Positions 42,641 to 55,500 of a stretch of DNA of 64,000 nt are shown piece after piece (position 1 is the first letter of the stretch; each line of letters starts with the position of its first letter). The notes under the pieces are model-generated. The model ran no database searches, was not told the origin of the DNA, and saw only the letters and a program-made list of their open reading frames with translations. Both the position numbers and the translations under genes were made by a program. This DNA comes from Paragordius varius. Lineage: Eukaryota; Nematomorpha. The stretch spans positions 10,168,001 to 10,232,000 of the forward strand of contig OZ176054.1 in the NCBI GenBank assembly GCA_964247055.1, given 5' to 3'.

Positions 42641-44582
42641 CTCAGAACAATTATGGGGAACGATAAAAAATGTTGTTAATGAAGTGGCAAAAGAAAAAGT
42701 GCAGAGAGTAAAGAGGAAAGATAACAAATGGATATCAGAAAAGAGTATAGAGATAGCAGAAAAGAGGAGAAAAGCTAAATCAAGAGGTGATAATAAAATG
42801 GTAAAATTATATAACAAAGAATTTCAACGACAAACAAGGAAGGATTACGAAGATTTTCTTAATAAACAATGTCTGGAAGTGGAATTAAATAACAAAAAAG
42901 GATTAATGCAACCAATGTTCCAGAAACTGAAGCAAATGACTCATAAACCTTTTATATCATCACAAAAGATTAAAAAAGAGAATGGCACCATATTGTGCAA
43001 ACAAACAGAAGTACGAGAAAGATGGAAGGAATACACCCAAAAACTCTATCAGGCTCCTCAAACAAAGGTGTTGCAATTAAAAGAAGAAGAACGTGATCCA
43101 GATATATTAAGAGAGGAGGTTGAATAAGCCTTAAGACAAATTCCTAACAACAAAGCGATGGGATTAGACAATATCCCAATAGAGTTCATAAAAGCTATTC
43201 CCGTTGAAAAGTTACACCAGTTATGTCAAAAGGTGTGGGAAACATGTGAGTGGCCAAACGATTGGGCATCATCTGTATATCTCCCAATATATAAAAAAGG
43301 AGATGTACTCCAATGCGAGAATTATCGGAACATATCTCTTATTAGCCACGCTAGTAAGGTCTTACTAAAAGTAATACAAAACAGAATGTACAGTATCATA
43401 CAGACAGAAATACCAGAAAATCAAGCCGGATTTATGAAGGGAAAAAGCACAAACCATATCTCAAACATGAGAAGGATAATGGAAACATCAAAAGAGTTCC
43501 AGAAAGAATTATACATGTGTTTTATTGATTACAGACAAGCATTCGATTCAATTAACTATGACAACTTGTGGGAAACATTAAAGTTAGTAGGGGTATCGTC
43601 TCACTTAATAAGATTGATTAGCTCTCTGTATGTAAAACAAAGAGCGATTATTAGAACACCAGCGGGGGACACAGACGAAATACCAATCTTGAAAGGAGTC
43701 AGACAAGGGTGTTGCTTATCCCCTTATCTGTTCAATATGTGCACAGAAATGATAATGAGGAAGTTGGATGGTAAAAATATTGGAGTAAGAATAGGAGGGA
43801 GAACAATCAATAATTTAAGGTTTGCAGACGATACCACTCTTATAGCTGAAAGTGCAAATGATTTGAAGGAATTGATTGAAGAGATTCGAAAGGAAAGTTT
43901 GAGGTATGGTCTTAGGCTTAATCCTAACAAAACCAAAATATTATGTACAGGAAAAAAGCCTACAATTATAATAGAAGGAGTAGAAATAGAAATAGTTAAA
44001 CAGTTAACGTTTTTGGGCGCAATAATTTCAGAGGATGGGTCTTCAACTCCTGACATCAGAAAGAGAATAGGATTGGGTAAAGAAGCGATGACCAAATTAA
44101 TAAAGATTTGGAAAAACAAAAGAGTAGGAGTTGAAACCAAAAAAAGATTACTCTACTGTTTCGTTCTCCCGGTCACCACATATGGATGTGAGAGTTGGAC
44201 TCTCAGAAAAAGGGACAAAGAAAGGCTCATGGCTTTTGAAAGGAGCTGCTGGCGTAGGATGCTAGGATACACCTGGAAGGATAAAATTAAGAATGAAAGT
44301 CTAACTACAGAAATAAAACCTAAAACAAACATCATGGAGATAATTCTAAAAAGAAAGTTAACATATTTTGGTCATGTCATGCGATCGAATTCTCTGGAGA
44401 AAGATACAATGTTTGGGAAGGTAGAAGGGCAAAGGAAACGAGGCCGACCACCGATGAGGTGGTTGGATATGATAAAAGAAGAGACCAAAATGACACTGAA
44501 AGAGCTCAATATAGCGGTTAAAGATAGAAAAAAATGGAAAGAAATAGTTAAAACTATATCCAAAAAGTCGTTTACGACTTAG
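42633..44582 (+). pseudogene. RTE LINE reverse transcriptase, one in-frame stop
   Basis: Continuation of the RTE polyprotein in a second frame. A basic linker (42633-43127) ends in a single TAA at 43125-43127, after which the same frame stays open to 44582. RT motifs counted from the Met at 43158: YKKGD at 45-49, QAGFMKGKST near 89-98, motif A CFIDYRQAFDSI at 121-132, motif B GVRQGCCLSPYLF at 180-192, and the catalytic FADD at 222-225, followed by LGAIISEDG. The C-terminal part has TYGCESWTL, a Trp/Arg-rich CWRRMLGYTW, FGHVMRS and GRPPMRW, all typical of RTE-like elements. Catalytic aspartates are intact. The stop sits in the linker before the conserved RT start, so the copy would need readthrough to be active. 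The final codons lie only 16 bp from the satellite. Confidence 0.9.
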
Positions 44583-46059
44583 GAAAAACCAACCAACCAT
44601 GATATAAACCAATAATATTTTATTATTTCCAAATCAACCATTATTTTTCAACAATCAAATAATATTTCCCACAAACAATATATATTACCCAATAATATTT
44701 AAGTATTCCTACAATCAACCATATTTTTTCAACAATCAAATAATATTTCAAATAATCAAAATATAGTGCCCAAAAATATTTTAGTACTCCCAACAATCCA
44801 CCACATTTTTCAACAATCAAAATATATTTCAAATAATCAAAATATATAACCCAAAAATATTTTAGTATTCCCAACAATCAACCATATTTTTTCAACAATC
44901 AAATAATTTTTCCCACAAACAATATATATTACCCAATAATATTTAAGTATTCCTACAATCAACCATATTTTTTCAACAATCAAATAATATTTCACACAAT
45001 CAAAATATATTACCCAATAATATTTAAGTATTCCCAACAATCCACCATATTTTTCAATAATCAAATTATATTAACATTCAAATTATATAAATCAATAATA
45101 TTTTAGTATTCCCACAATCAACCATATTTTTTTAACAATCAAATAATATTTCCAACAATCAAAATATATTACCCAAAAATATTTTTGTATTTCCAACAAT
45201 CAACCATATTTTTTCAACAATCAAATAATATTTCACACAATCAAAATATATTACCCAATAATATTTAAGTATTCTCAACAATCCACCATATTTTTCAATA
45301 ATCAAATTATATTAACATTCAAATTATATAAACCAATAATATTTTAGTATTCCCACAATCAACCATATTTTTTCAACAATCAAATAATATTTCCCACAAT
45401 CAAAATATATTACCCAATAATATTTAAGTATTCCCAACAATCAACCATATTTTTTCAACAATTAAATAATATTTATAATCAAAATATACTACCCAATAAT
45501 ATTTTAGTACTCCCAACAATCCACCATATTTTTCAACAATCAAATTATATTAAAATTCAAATTATATAAACCAATAAATTTTTAATATTCCCACAATCAA
45601 CCTTATTTTTTCAACAATCAAATTATATTTTCAACATTCAAATTATATTAACGATTAATATTTTACTATTCCCACAATCAACCATATTTTTCAACAAAAT
45701 AATATTTCCAATAATCAATAATATTTTGGTTATCCCGACAATCAACCATATTTTTCAACAATCAAATAATATTTCCCACAAAAAAAATATATTAACCATT
45801 AATATTTTAGTATTTCCAACAATCAACCATTATTTTTCAACAATCAAATTGTATTTTCAACAATTAAAATATATTACCCAAAAACTTAGTCCAAACAATC
45901 AAATAAAATTTCCAATAATCAATAATATTTTAGTATTCCCACCAATCTACCATATTTTTCAACAATCAAAAAATATTTCCAACAATCCAAATATATTACC
46001 GAATAATATTTTAGTATTAATTTTAACAATCAAATAAAAAAATAATTAAAATATATTAC

Positions 46060-46840
46060 CCAAATATATTTTAGTATTCACAACAATCAACCATTTTTTT
46101 TCAACATTCAAATAATATTCCATAAATTAAATATTACCCAAAAATTTAGTAATCCTAACAATACCATATTTTTTCACAATAAATTATAATTTCAACAATC
46201 AAATTATATTAAATAATAATATTATACGATTTCCCACAATCAACCATATTAGAATATTTTAATATTAGCAACAATCAAACACATTTTTTCAGCAATCTAA
46301 TATTATTTCCACCAATCAAATAATTTTAACCAATAATATTTTACTATTTGCAACAATCAACCATATTTTTTCAACAATCAAATTATATTTTTACAGTCAA
46401 ATAATATTAACCAATAATATTTTAGTATTTTCAACAATCAATCAATTTTTTAAAATTTAATTAAATTTTCAACAATTAAAATATAATACCCAAAAATGTT
46501 TTAGTTTTTTCAACAATCAACCATATTATTTTAACAATTTAATACTTCCAACAATCAAAATATATAATCCAATAATATTTTAGTATTCCCAACAATTAAA
46601 CATTTTATTCAACAAAAATAATATTCCAACAATCAAAATATATTACCCAAATATATTTTAGTATTTCCAATCAATAGTATTTTTAAACATTCAAAGAATA
46701 ATTATAACTATCTTAATATATTAGCCAATAATATATTAGAATATCCAACAATCAACCATGATTTTTCATTAATCAAATAATATTTTCTACAATCAAAATA
46801 TAATCACCCAATAATATTTTAGTATTTCCAACTATCAACC
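46060..46840. repeat. Array 3 duplicated block, copy 1
   Basis: Matches 48615-49385 at an offset of about 2550 bp, sharing private features such as TAGTAATCCTAACAATACCA, a shortened CCATATTAGAATATTTTA and TTTTTCATTAATC. The copies have diverged more than those of array 2. Confidence 0.8.
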
Positions 46841-48614
46841 ATATTTTTTCAACAATTAAATAATACTTCCAATAATCAAAATATATTACCTAATAATATT
46901 TATTTCCAACAATCAACCATATTTTTTCAAGAATCAAATAATATTTCCACCAATCAACATATATTACCCATAAATATTTTAATATTTCCAATCAACCATA
47001 TTTTTTCAACAATTAAATTATATTTTCAGCAATCAAATTATATTAACCAATAATATTATACTATCCACAATCAATCATATTTTTTTAACAATCAAATAAT
47101 ATTTCCAATAATTTAAATATATTACCAAAAATATTTTAGTATTACCAACAATCAATTATATTTTTTAAGCAATCTAATAATATTTCCAACAATCAAATTA
47201 TTTTAACCAATAATATTATACTATTTCGAACGATCATTTATATTTTTAAACAATTAAATTATATTTTCATCAATTAATATTAGCTAAAAATATTTTGGTA
47301 TTTCCAACAATCATCCATATAATTTTAACAATCAAATAATATTTCGAATAATTAAAATATATAACGCTATAATATTTTAGTATTTCCAACAATCAACCAT
47401 ATTTTTTCAACAATTATAATTTCAACAGTCAAATTATATTAACCAAAAATATTTTAGTATTTCCAACAATCAAACATATTTTTTCAACAATCAAATTATA
47501 ATTTCAACAGTCAAATTATACTAACCAATAATATTTTAGTATTGGAACAATCAACCATTTTTATTCAACAATCAAATAACGTTTCAAATAATCAAAATAA
47601 ATTACCCACCAATATTTTAGTATTCCCAACAATAAACCATATTTTTTCAACAATCAAATATTATTTTCAATAATTAAAATATATTACCCGAAAATATTTT
47701 AGTATTTCCAACAATCAAACTTATTTTTTCAACAATCAAATTATAATTTCAACAGTCAGATTATACTAACCAATAATATTTTAGTATTTGAACAATCAAC
47801 CATTTTTTTCAACAATCAAATATTATTTCCCACAATCTAAATATATTACCCAATAATATTTTAGTATTCCCACAATAAACCATATTTTTCAACAATCGAA
47901 TTCCGATAATTTAAATATATTACCTAATAATATTTTAGTATTTCCAACAATCTATCTTATAGTTTTAACAATCAAATAATATTTCCAACAATCAAAATAT
48001 ATAACCCAATAATATTTTGGTATTTAAAACAAACAATCATCTAGTTTCAAAATCAAATAATATTTCCAACAATCAAAATATAGTACCCAATAATAATTTA
48101 GTATTTCCAACAATCAAATATAAAAACAATCATTATATTTCCAATAATTAAAATATATTACCTAATAATATTTTAGTATTTCCAACAGTCAATCATACAG
48201 TTTCAACAAAAAATTATATTTCGAAATCAAAATATATTATAACTAATAATATTTTCATCAATCAAATAATATTACCAGCAATTAAATTGTATTGCCCAAT
48301 TATATTTTAGTATTTCCAACAATCAATTACAAATCAGATCATATTTCCAATAATTAAAATATATTACCTAATAATATTTTAGTATTTCCAACAATCAATC
48401 ATGTAGTTTCAACAATCAAATAATCTTTCCAATAATCAAAATATATTAACCAATAATATTTTAGTATTCCCAATAATCAATCATATATTTAGAACAATCA
48501 AATTATATTACCAATAATTGAAATAAATTGCCTAATAATATTTTAGTATTTCCAACAATCAACCATATAATTTCAACAATCAAATAATATTTTATACAAT
48601 CAAAATATATTACC

Positions 48615-49385
48615 CAAAAATATTTTAGTATTCACAACAATCAACCATTTTTTTTCAACATTCAAATGATATTCCATAAATTAAATATTAGCCAAAAATT
48701 TAGTAATCCTAACAATACCATGTTTTTTCACAATAAATTATAATTTCAACAATCAAATTATATTAAATAATAATATTATACGATTTCCCACAATCAACCA
48801 TATTAGAATATTTTAGTATTAGCAACAATCAAACACATTTTTTCAGCAATCTAATATTATTTCCACCAATCAAATAATTTTAACCAATAATATTTTACTA
48901 TTTGCAACAATCAACCATATTTTTTCAACAATCAAATTATATTTTCAAAGTCAAATAATATTAACCAATAATATTAGTATTTTCAACAATCAATCATTTT
49001 TTTAAACTTTAATTAAATTTTCAACAATCAAAATATATTACCCAAAAATATTTTAGTTTTTTCAACAATCAACCATATTTTTTAACAATTTAATACTTCC
49101 AACAATCAAAATATATAATCCAATAATATTTTAGTATTCCCAACAATTAAACATTTTATTCAACAAAAATAATATTCCAACAACCAAAATATATTACCCA
49201 AATATATTTTAGTATTTCCAATAATCAATAGTATTTTTAACAAAGAATAATTATAACTATCTTAATATATTAGCCAATAATATATTAGAATATCCAACAA
49301 TCAACCATAATTTTTCATTAATCAAATAATATTTTCTACAATCAAAATATAATCACCCAATAATATTTTAGTATTTCCAACAATC
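48615..49385. repeat. Array 3 duplicated block, copy 2
   Basis: Partner of 46060-46840, with small length changes (offset 2554 falling to 2549). Confidence 0.8.
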
Positions 49386-50165
49386 AACCATATAATTTCA
49401 ACAATCAAATAATATTTCCAACAATCAAAATATATTATCCAATAATATTTTAGTATTTAACAATCAACCATATAATTTTAACAATCAAATAATATTTCTA
49501 ACATTAATATATTACCCAATAATATTTTAGTATTCCCAACAATCAACCATATAATTTCAACAATCAAATAATATTTCCAAAAATCAAAATATATAACCCA
49601 AATATTTATTTCCAACAATCACCCATATAAGTTTAACTATCAAATTATATTAAAATATATTTCCTAATCATATATGAATATTTCCAACAATCATTCATAT
49701 AGTTTCAACAAACAAATAATATGTTAACAATCAAAATATATAACCCAATAATGTTTTAGTATTCCTAATTTTTATTCATATATTTTCAAATTTCAAATCA
49801 TTCCAACAATCAAAATATATTCTCCAATAATTTAGTATTTCCAACAATTAAAATATATTATTTAATAATATTATAGTATTTCCAATCAATAATACATTTT
49901 CAACAATCAATTAATATTTCCCACAATGAAAATATATTACCCATAAATATTTCAGTATATCCAACAATCAATCATATAATTTCAACAATATTATATGTCC
50001 AACAATCAAAATATATTACCTAATAATATTTTGAATAATCAATAATATATTTTCACCAATCAAATAATATTTCCAACAATCAAAATATATTACTCAATAA
50101 CATTTTAGTATTCCAAAAATCAATCATAGAATTTCAACAATACATTTATATTTCCAATAATTATA

Positions 50166-50372
50166 ATAAGAAGCTAGTCCCCGGACAACTCTTAGCCTTC
50201 TCATAAATTGATCGAATCGTAAAATGTCACGTAGATAAAATAATTGTAATACACATAAAACTAGAACATTTTAACACAATTTTTATTTTGAGACTAAAGT
50301 TAACTTCAAATATACATTGATAAACATTTCGAATTTTGTAGATTTTATAATTTATATCATCAATACTATTAT
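50166..50372. other. Array flank, nothing recognised
   Basis: AT-rich unique-looking sequence between the last satellite remnant and the inverted-arm element. No exon, motif or repeat seen. Confidence 0.6.
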
Positions 50373-50498
50373 ATATATACACTATATGCACAAAAATTTT
50401 AACAAAATAATTTTATTTCATGAGATAGCTTATGACCAGCATATTTATTTTCCGTAAAAAATTTTATTTGTTTACGACTTAGTTTTTGAAATTATTAT

Positions 50499-51377
50499 TA
50501 TTAGATTACAGGTTTTCACTCGTGAGAGCCGTCATGTTATACAACCTGTCTCACCGAAGAACACTATATATGGCATCTTCTGCATTAAGCTCGTATTCTG
50601 CTAGCTCTCTTTTTAATAAGTCTGTTTTCTTTAACTATATGACTATCTATTATTTTGTATATAATTAGAATCTTTTCTTTCAATGTGCCCGAACCAACGT
50701 AGCCTATTTTTACATTCTTTCCACTAGTTGTTTAACATTTGTGCTCCCACAAATAAATTCTTAACTCTGTCTTTTCTTGTACCCCACACATCATTCTAAG
50801 CATTTTCATTTCCGTGAGCTAAAATGTCTTTCTTCGGATTTTTTGACGCCCCAGGTCTGTGAATTATACATTATTGTGGGTTAAGCAACTGAACTGTATA
50901 TCTTACCTTTCACTCTAACATCAATATTTCGATCACCTAACACGCTTGAAAATTTCTTCACCCAACTGCTCTTTATTCTTAAATTAATATCATCGGTCAA
51001 CGATCCATCGGAACTTAACATTGCCCCCAAATATTTGCACCTTTCTTTACCCTTCAGAACCCAACTATCATCAACTTCCATTTGATGTTGTGGAACCCCA
51101 AAAGTAATAAATTCAGTGTTTGCTTTGTTTACTTTCAGACCGTATTGATTCAGTATATTAACCCATCTGTTTACCTTTCGCTTTAATTCAGCCAATGAAT
51201 CAGGTAAGATGATTATGTCTTCTGCATACATTAAGTACCAATCAGACCTTACATTAACGACCTTGGCTACCTCGTACATACAAATTATAAACAATAAGGG
51301 GCTGAGTGATGTGCCTTGCTACACTCCATGCCTTATTGAAAAGGGCTCTTATAAACCTTTTGGAGTTTTGATCCTGG
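50499..51377 (-). pseudogene. RTE-like LINE reverse transcriptase fragment
   Basis: Reading on the minus strand: a GV-stop-QGTSLSPLLF motif-B relic near 51.33 kb, then an open stretch (51294-50881) with a catalytic block changed to YAEDIIIL, LAELKRKVNRW, YGLKVNKA, YLGAMLSSDGS and an Arg/Lys-rich tail. Further on are KMKMLRMMCGV and a decayed RLRWFGHI-like relic near 50.69-50.83 kb. Asp to Glu in the catalytic pair and several stops show it is dead. It is a different and older family than the LINE at 41.3-44.6 kb. Possible short target duplication TTATT at both ends (50487-50498 region and about 51380). Confidence 0.75.
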
Positions 51378-51854
51378 AGGTTTATTGAGAGAAAAATCGG
51401 GAAAAACGTGATAAGGATAATTTAAAAAATAATGATGAAAGTTGAAATATTATGGGTTAGGAGATATTATTAATATATAAATAGCCTAATCATATAGTTA
51501 AGATTTCTTTAAAATCTCACACACTTAAAAGACAAAATATTTTTTATGAAACTATATTAAAATAATTTTTTTAATTATTTGCTACAACTCTCTATTAAAA
51601 TCGTATTCAATATTTTATTCAGTAAAAAAACTTATATCAAAATTAAACTAAAAAAGAGTGTTTTTTTAATTTTTTCAACTGGTTTATGAAATGTTTATAC
51701 TGTTTTATTTTGGAATCTTACATGAGTGGAAGCTATATAATTTATGCAAAATAGGATTTAAAAGTAGTGGAATATCAAAAATCCTTACAAATCCCTGTAA
51801 ACACAAATTAATATTTTTACTGAAATAAGCACGGATTTTTGGTTGATTTTACAC

Positions 51855-51921
51855 TACTTGTAAATTTTATTTTGTACTAATTTATATACTTTATAATTTA
51901 CGCTCGTGTGAAATGCCAAAA
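51855..51921. repeat. 67-bp direct repeat, copy 1
   Basis: TACTTGTAAATTTTATTTTG through CGCTCGTGTGAAATGCCAAAA recurs 219 bp downstream at 52074-52140 with one substitution seen. It lies inside the inverted-arm element. Confidence 0.85.
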
Positions 51922-52073
51922 TAAAATAGTTTTTTTTTTAAATAATAAACGCATTTTTACAACTGTGGAATAAAAATTATGATTCGGAATATGTATACTT
52001 CAAATAAAACGAGAAATAGAAAAATTATAAAAAAAAATATTATAAAGGTAATTTCGCGCATTTTTTGAGGAAT

Positions 52074-52140
52074 TACTTGTAAATTTTATTTTGTATTAAT
52101 TTATATACTTTATAATTTACGCTCGTGTGAAATGCCAAAA
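52074..52140. repeat. 67-bp direct repeat, copy 2
   Basis: Partner of 51855-51921. The repeat word occurs once near the right arm and once mid-element, suggesting an internal duplication of the element. Confidence 0.85.
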
Positions 52141-52582
52141 AACAGTAAGTTTTTTATAACGTCATAAACCGAAATGAAAAACGCCATCTTTTGAACTGAG
52201 ATTTTATAGAAATCCTAACTATATTTTAGGCTATTTATACATTGAAAATATCTCCTAAAATGATAATAAACCATAATATCCCAACTTTTATCATTATTTT
52301 TTGAATTATCCTTAATTTCCAATTTTTGCCCGATATCGATTTTCTCTTAATATTTCAAAAACTAAAAAATCAACAAATTAAAATTTTTGCGGCAAATGAA
52401 TTCGCTGGTAGCTATCTCATGAAAAAAAATTTTTGTTAAAAAAAATTAACCCTCCTTTTTGCACACAGTATATATATTTTACCGAATGTCTTCTGAAACT
52501 GTTGACACATACTTAAGGAAAAACAACGTATCCAATTATATTTCATAAAATATATTATGTCAAAATCAAATAAACCCCAAAA

Positions 52583-52588
52583 TTTATT
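52583..52588 (-). terminator. Polyadenylation signal AATAAA
   Basis: AATAAA on the minus strand about 46 nt after the predicted stop of the FN3-like gene. Confidence 0.5.
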
Positions 52589-55500
52589 TGTTTTTACCCG
52601 TTATTTAATGATTGAATTTAATTTATATTTTTATCACATAAAAGAAAAAGCCAATTTTCCATAAGTTAAACCAATGTTTGGTTTGGGCTTATAAACTAAA
52701 AAGTATTCGTCTTCTTCAAATGTTATTCCATTCAACTCATATATAAAACAATTTCCATCCTAAACAATAATTAAAATATATTAAGGAAAAATTAATATAA
52801 CCTTAAGAGTTACATTATTCATAATTTTTAATATAAAATATGAGTAATTTTGGTTAATTCCACATCATTTTGCTTGTTAATTAGAAAGAGTTTTTTTGCG
52901 ACGAATTCTAACTGAAATCCAGTGTTTTAAAAAATATCCCAATATAAACTACTGCAAAATTTTTATCATATTATATCAATCATAATAACTTACTCGTTTA
53001 ACTTTAATAGCCGCCTCCATGAGCGTTTTACTTTTTGATTCTATGAATAGGTTATAGATGTTGGTTGGGCTTAATTCCAAAAATTTTGTACAGATTTTTA
53101 AGGTATCATTGTTTATACAACCATAATCATCTTGGAGTATATTTACTTTTTCTATGTATGTTGTATTATAAATAAATGTTTCAATATAATAATCAAAAGA
53201 GATTCTTATAAAAACATGTCAAATGCAGATAAGCTTAGTTTCTACTATATTTATTAAAATAGGAATAAGACGGACACTGTTTTCTATAGTGTGTTGGTAA
53301 AAACTATGTCATGTAAAAATATTTATAGTGTTCTTTTTTAATCAATATAGCTAGCTAGCTATTTTAATAAAAAAATAAATTACCAGTAACCGTGTCGCCA
53401 TCGTCTATTATATAGATATATATATATATAACTAGTAATACAAGGGTATTAATTTTTTTTATACATATATACAAATAAATAAAATTGAAATTTTAACATA
53501 AGCCAAAAATTTAATAAGCATTAAAATGGAGTTGTTTTTAATATACAGATGTCGAGCTTTTTTTACAGCCCATATAAAAAATTGTGGGCCCCATTATAAA
53601 TAAAATGTTTGGATATGCTAAATATCTCATCCCAAATTTTTATCCTAATATGTTTTTAAATTTGGAGGTATGAAAATTATAACTTTCCTAGGGCTTTCAA
53701 GTAATTTAAAAGCATAATTAGTTAAATGAAATGCTTAACCTATATGCAGTGGCGTACCGAGCATTTGCGGCGCCCGGGGCATAAAACTTTTATGGCGCCC
53801 CCCCCCCCCCCCCCCCCCCCCTCCCCCCTTTTTTTAAAACCCAATAAAACAATTTAGTAAAAAAATACAAACGTTGTAACCTAAACACCATAGATAAGAC
53901 AGCAGAGTCATATAAATTTTAAATCTATTAAATGTATATATTTATATGATACTAAATTTATTCAATGGTACTAATTAGGTGAATAATAGAGTATATATTA
54001 TAGGGATTATTACCTAAATTGCTGAAAAATCTCAGTTGAAAGTTCTTATTATTTTTGCATAATTACAATCTAATTTTAAATAATCATTTAGGCGCCTCTA
54101 AATAACGGCGCCCGGGGCATGATGCACCCCCTTGCCCCCCCATCGGTACGCCCCTGCCTAAATGGGCATCAAATATGAAAATAAATGTAAAGATGGCACT
54201 TAAAACGTTTCAATTAAATTCCGTTAAAATGTAACGGCGTATATAAAATCTTACAAATTTTTTTTATAAAGTTCGGGTAGCAACGATTCCCTAAAGTTTT
54301 TTAAATTTGGCGGACCATGTAAAAAGGGATAACGCTATTTTCATTTATAAAATATAAGAAAAGTAATTTTCGTAAATTTGCATTTCCCACAAAATATATT
54401 CAACATAATGTGTGCGATCTTTGTATAATTTTGTTTGAATATACAAAATGTTTACAACAATGAGCTGGATCCTAGATAAAAACACCATGACGCAATCCTA
54501 TAATACCCTATTTTATATTTAAAATGTAAAACCATATTACCAAAATCTAAAAAAACGGTATATATTCCAATTTTAAATGGTATATATTTTAAGTGTATAA
54601 AATGAATAATTGTTAGGCAAATAGTCAGACTTTTTTAATTAAGATGAGGAGGGGACTAAAAAAACTGTCAAAATATAACATTTTAAATATCGCCCGTGTT
54701 TAGCTAAGAGGATTTATCCCGTTATCACTGCTATTATGATATTAAATGTCAACATCATACATAAAATCATCTATCTATATAATATAAATAGATATTTAAG
54801 CAATTATTACACTTACAGGTAATATCTGTTAAAATTTGACGGGATATATCTTTTTCTCTACCGAATGTAGTTTGTATCATTATAGAATAATCTCCAGGCT
54901 CCAGATTTTCAACAATGAATGTTGAACTTTCATTCTAATGATGTGCAAAAATTAATAACTCATATGCCAACCCAGATTAGAAAAAAGTAAATTCTTTCTC
55001 TAATCTCTTAACCAAAAGGCTCTCAAATGATTTTTAAGAAAAGTATATATTGGTAGGTAAAACTTTTAAAAAAATCGGAGCTTTAATTTCAATGGCATTT
55101 TTTAAATGGTTAGTGATAACTAATTTTTTTAAATATCGTATAAAATTCATTAAAAACACTCTTAATTTTTATTTATTTAAGATTATTAATTTGAATAATA
55201 TGTATTTTACTATATAATTTTTGCGAAATTATATTCATAAAAGAGTTCATTTAAAGATTTTCTGCGGCCTAGAATGTTTTTTATAATCGATCGGAGGTAA
55301 ATTTATAGATATAGGAAGAAATAATGCAAACCAAATTTACATAGTATGGTTAAAAATTTACATGTTATTTAATATTTACAGTAGGCATTTTAATGGATCC
55401 TATTTCACACTATAGTAGGGCAATTTGTAACACAGTAGTGTATGGAAAAAAAGAAAGGAAAAGATTGTTTACTCAATATTTTGGTGTTTATTCCATATAC

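Larger units (their letters stand above)
41298..44598 (+). mobile_element. RTE-type LINE, nearly complete
   Basis: A non-LTR retrotransposon lying between two satellite arrays of opposite orientation. It has a leader of about 485 bp, an apurinic-type endonuclease, a reverse transcriptase and a very short 3' end with AACCAACCAACC just before the array resumes. Small 3' tails with simple repeats are typical of the RTE clade. The leader contains GAAGGCAATGGCAAACCACC near 41731-41750, which resembles a motif I recall from leaders of RTE/BovB-like elements (inference). There is one frameshift near 42.62 kb and one stop at 43125-43127, so it is not autonomous but looks young. Confidence 0.9.
44599..50165. 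repeat. AT-rich satellite, array 3 (array 1 orientation, decaying)
   Basis: The satellite resumes on the same strand as array 1. From 44.6 to about 45.6 kb the monomers are regular; beyond that spacing varies, words such as CAACAATCAA and AATAATATTTTAGTATT persist but indels and substitutions rise, and the last copies fade at about 50165. This gradient towards the outer edge is expected at the margin of a satellite domain, where homogenisation fails. No gene is seen. Confidence 0.93.
50373..52480. mobile_element. Element with long inverted arms, split by a LINE fragment
   Basis: The right arm (about 52190-52480) is the inverted partner of two left pieces. Its outer part (with CATGAGATAGCT and TAGTTTTTGAAAT on the reverse strand) matches 50373-50498. 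Its inner part (GGATAATTCAAAAAATAATGAT, AGGAGATATT, AAATAGCCTAA) matches 51378-51540. The left arm is therefore interrupted exactly where the LINE fragment lies. After removing it the element would be about 1.2 kb with arms of about 290 bp. No coding sequence is seen between the arms; it is a fold-back or long-TIR non-autonomous element of unknown superfamily. Confidence 0.65.

Noticed and set aside
43724-44612. Minus-strand open frames opposite the RTE reverse transcriptase
   Set aside because: They are shadows of the plus-strand RT frame.
45726-46037. 103-codon plus-strand open frame in array 3
   Set aside because: Translated satellite, as elsewhere.
1-50165. Telomeric repeats near the array
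   Set aside because: No run of TTAGG, TTAGGG or similar short telomere units was seen; the resemblance is only general AT-richness with G-runs on one strand.
53131-53153. Acceptor at 53152-53153 for the penultimate exon
   Set aside because: Joining it to the upstream exon makes a TAA codon; the AG at 53131-53132 keeps the frame open.
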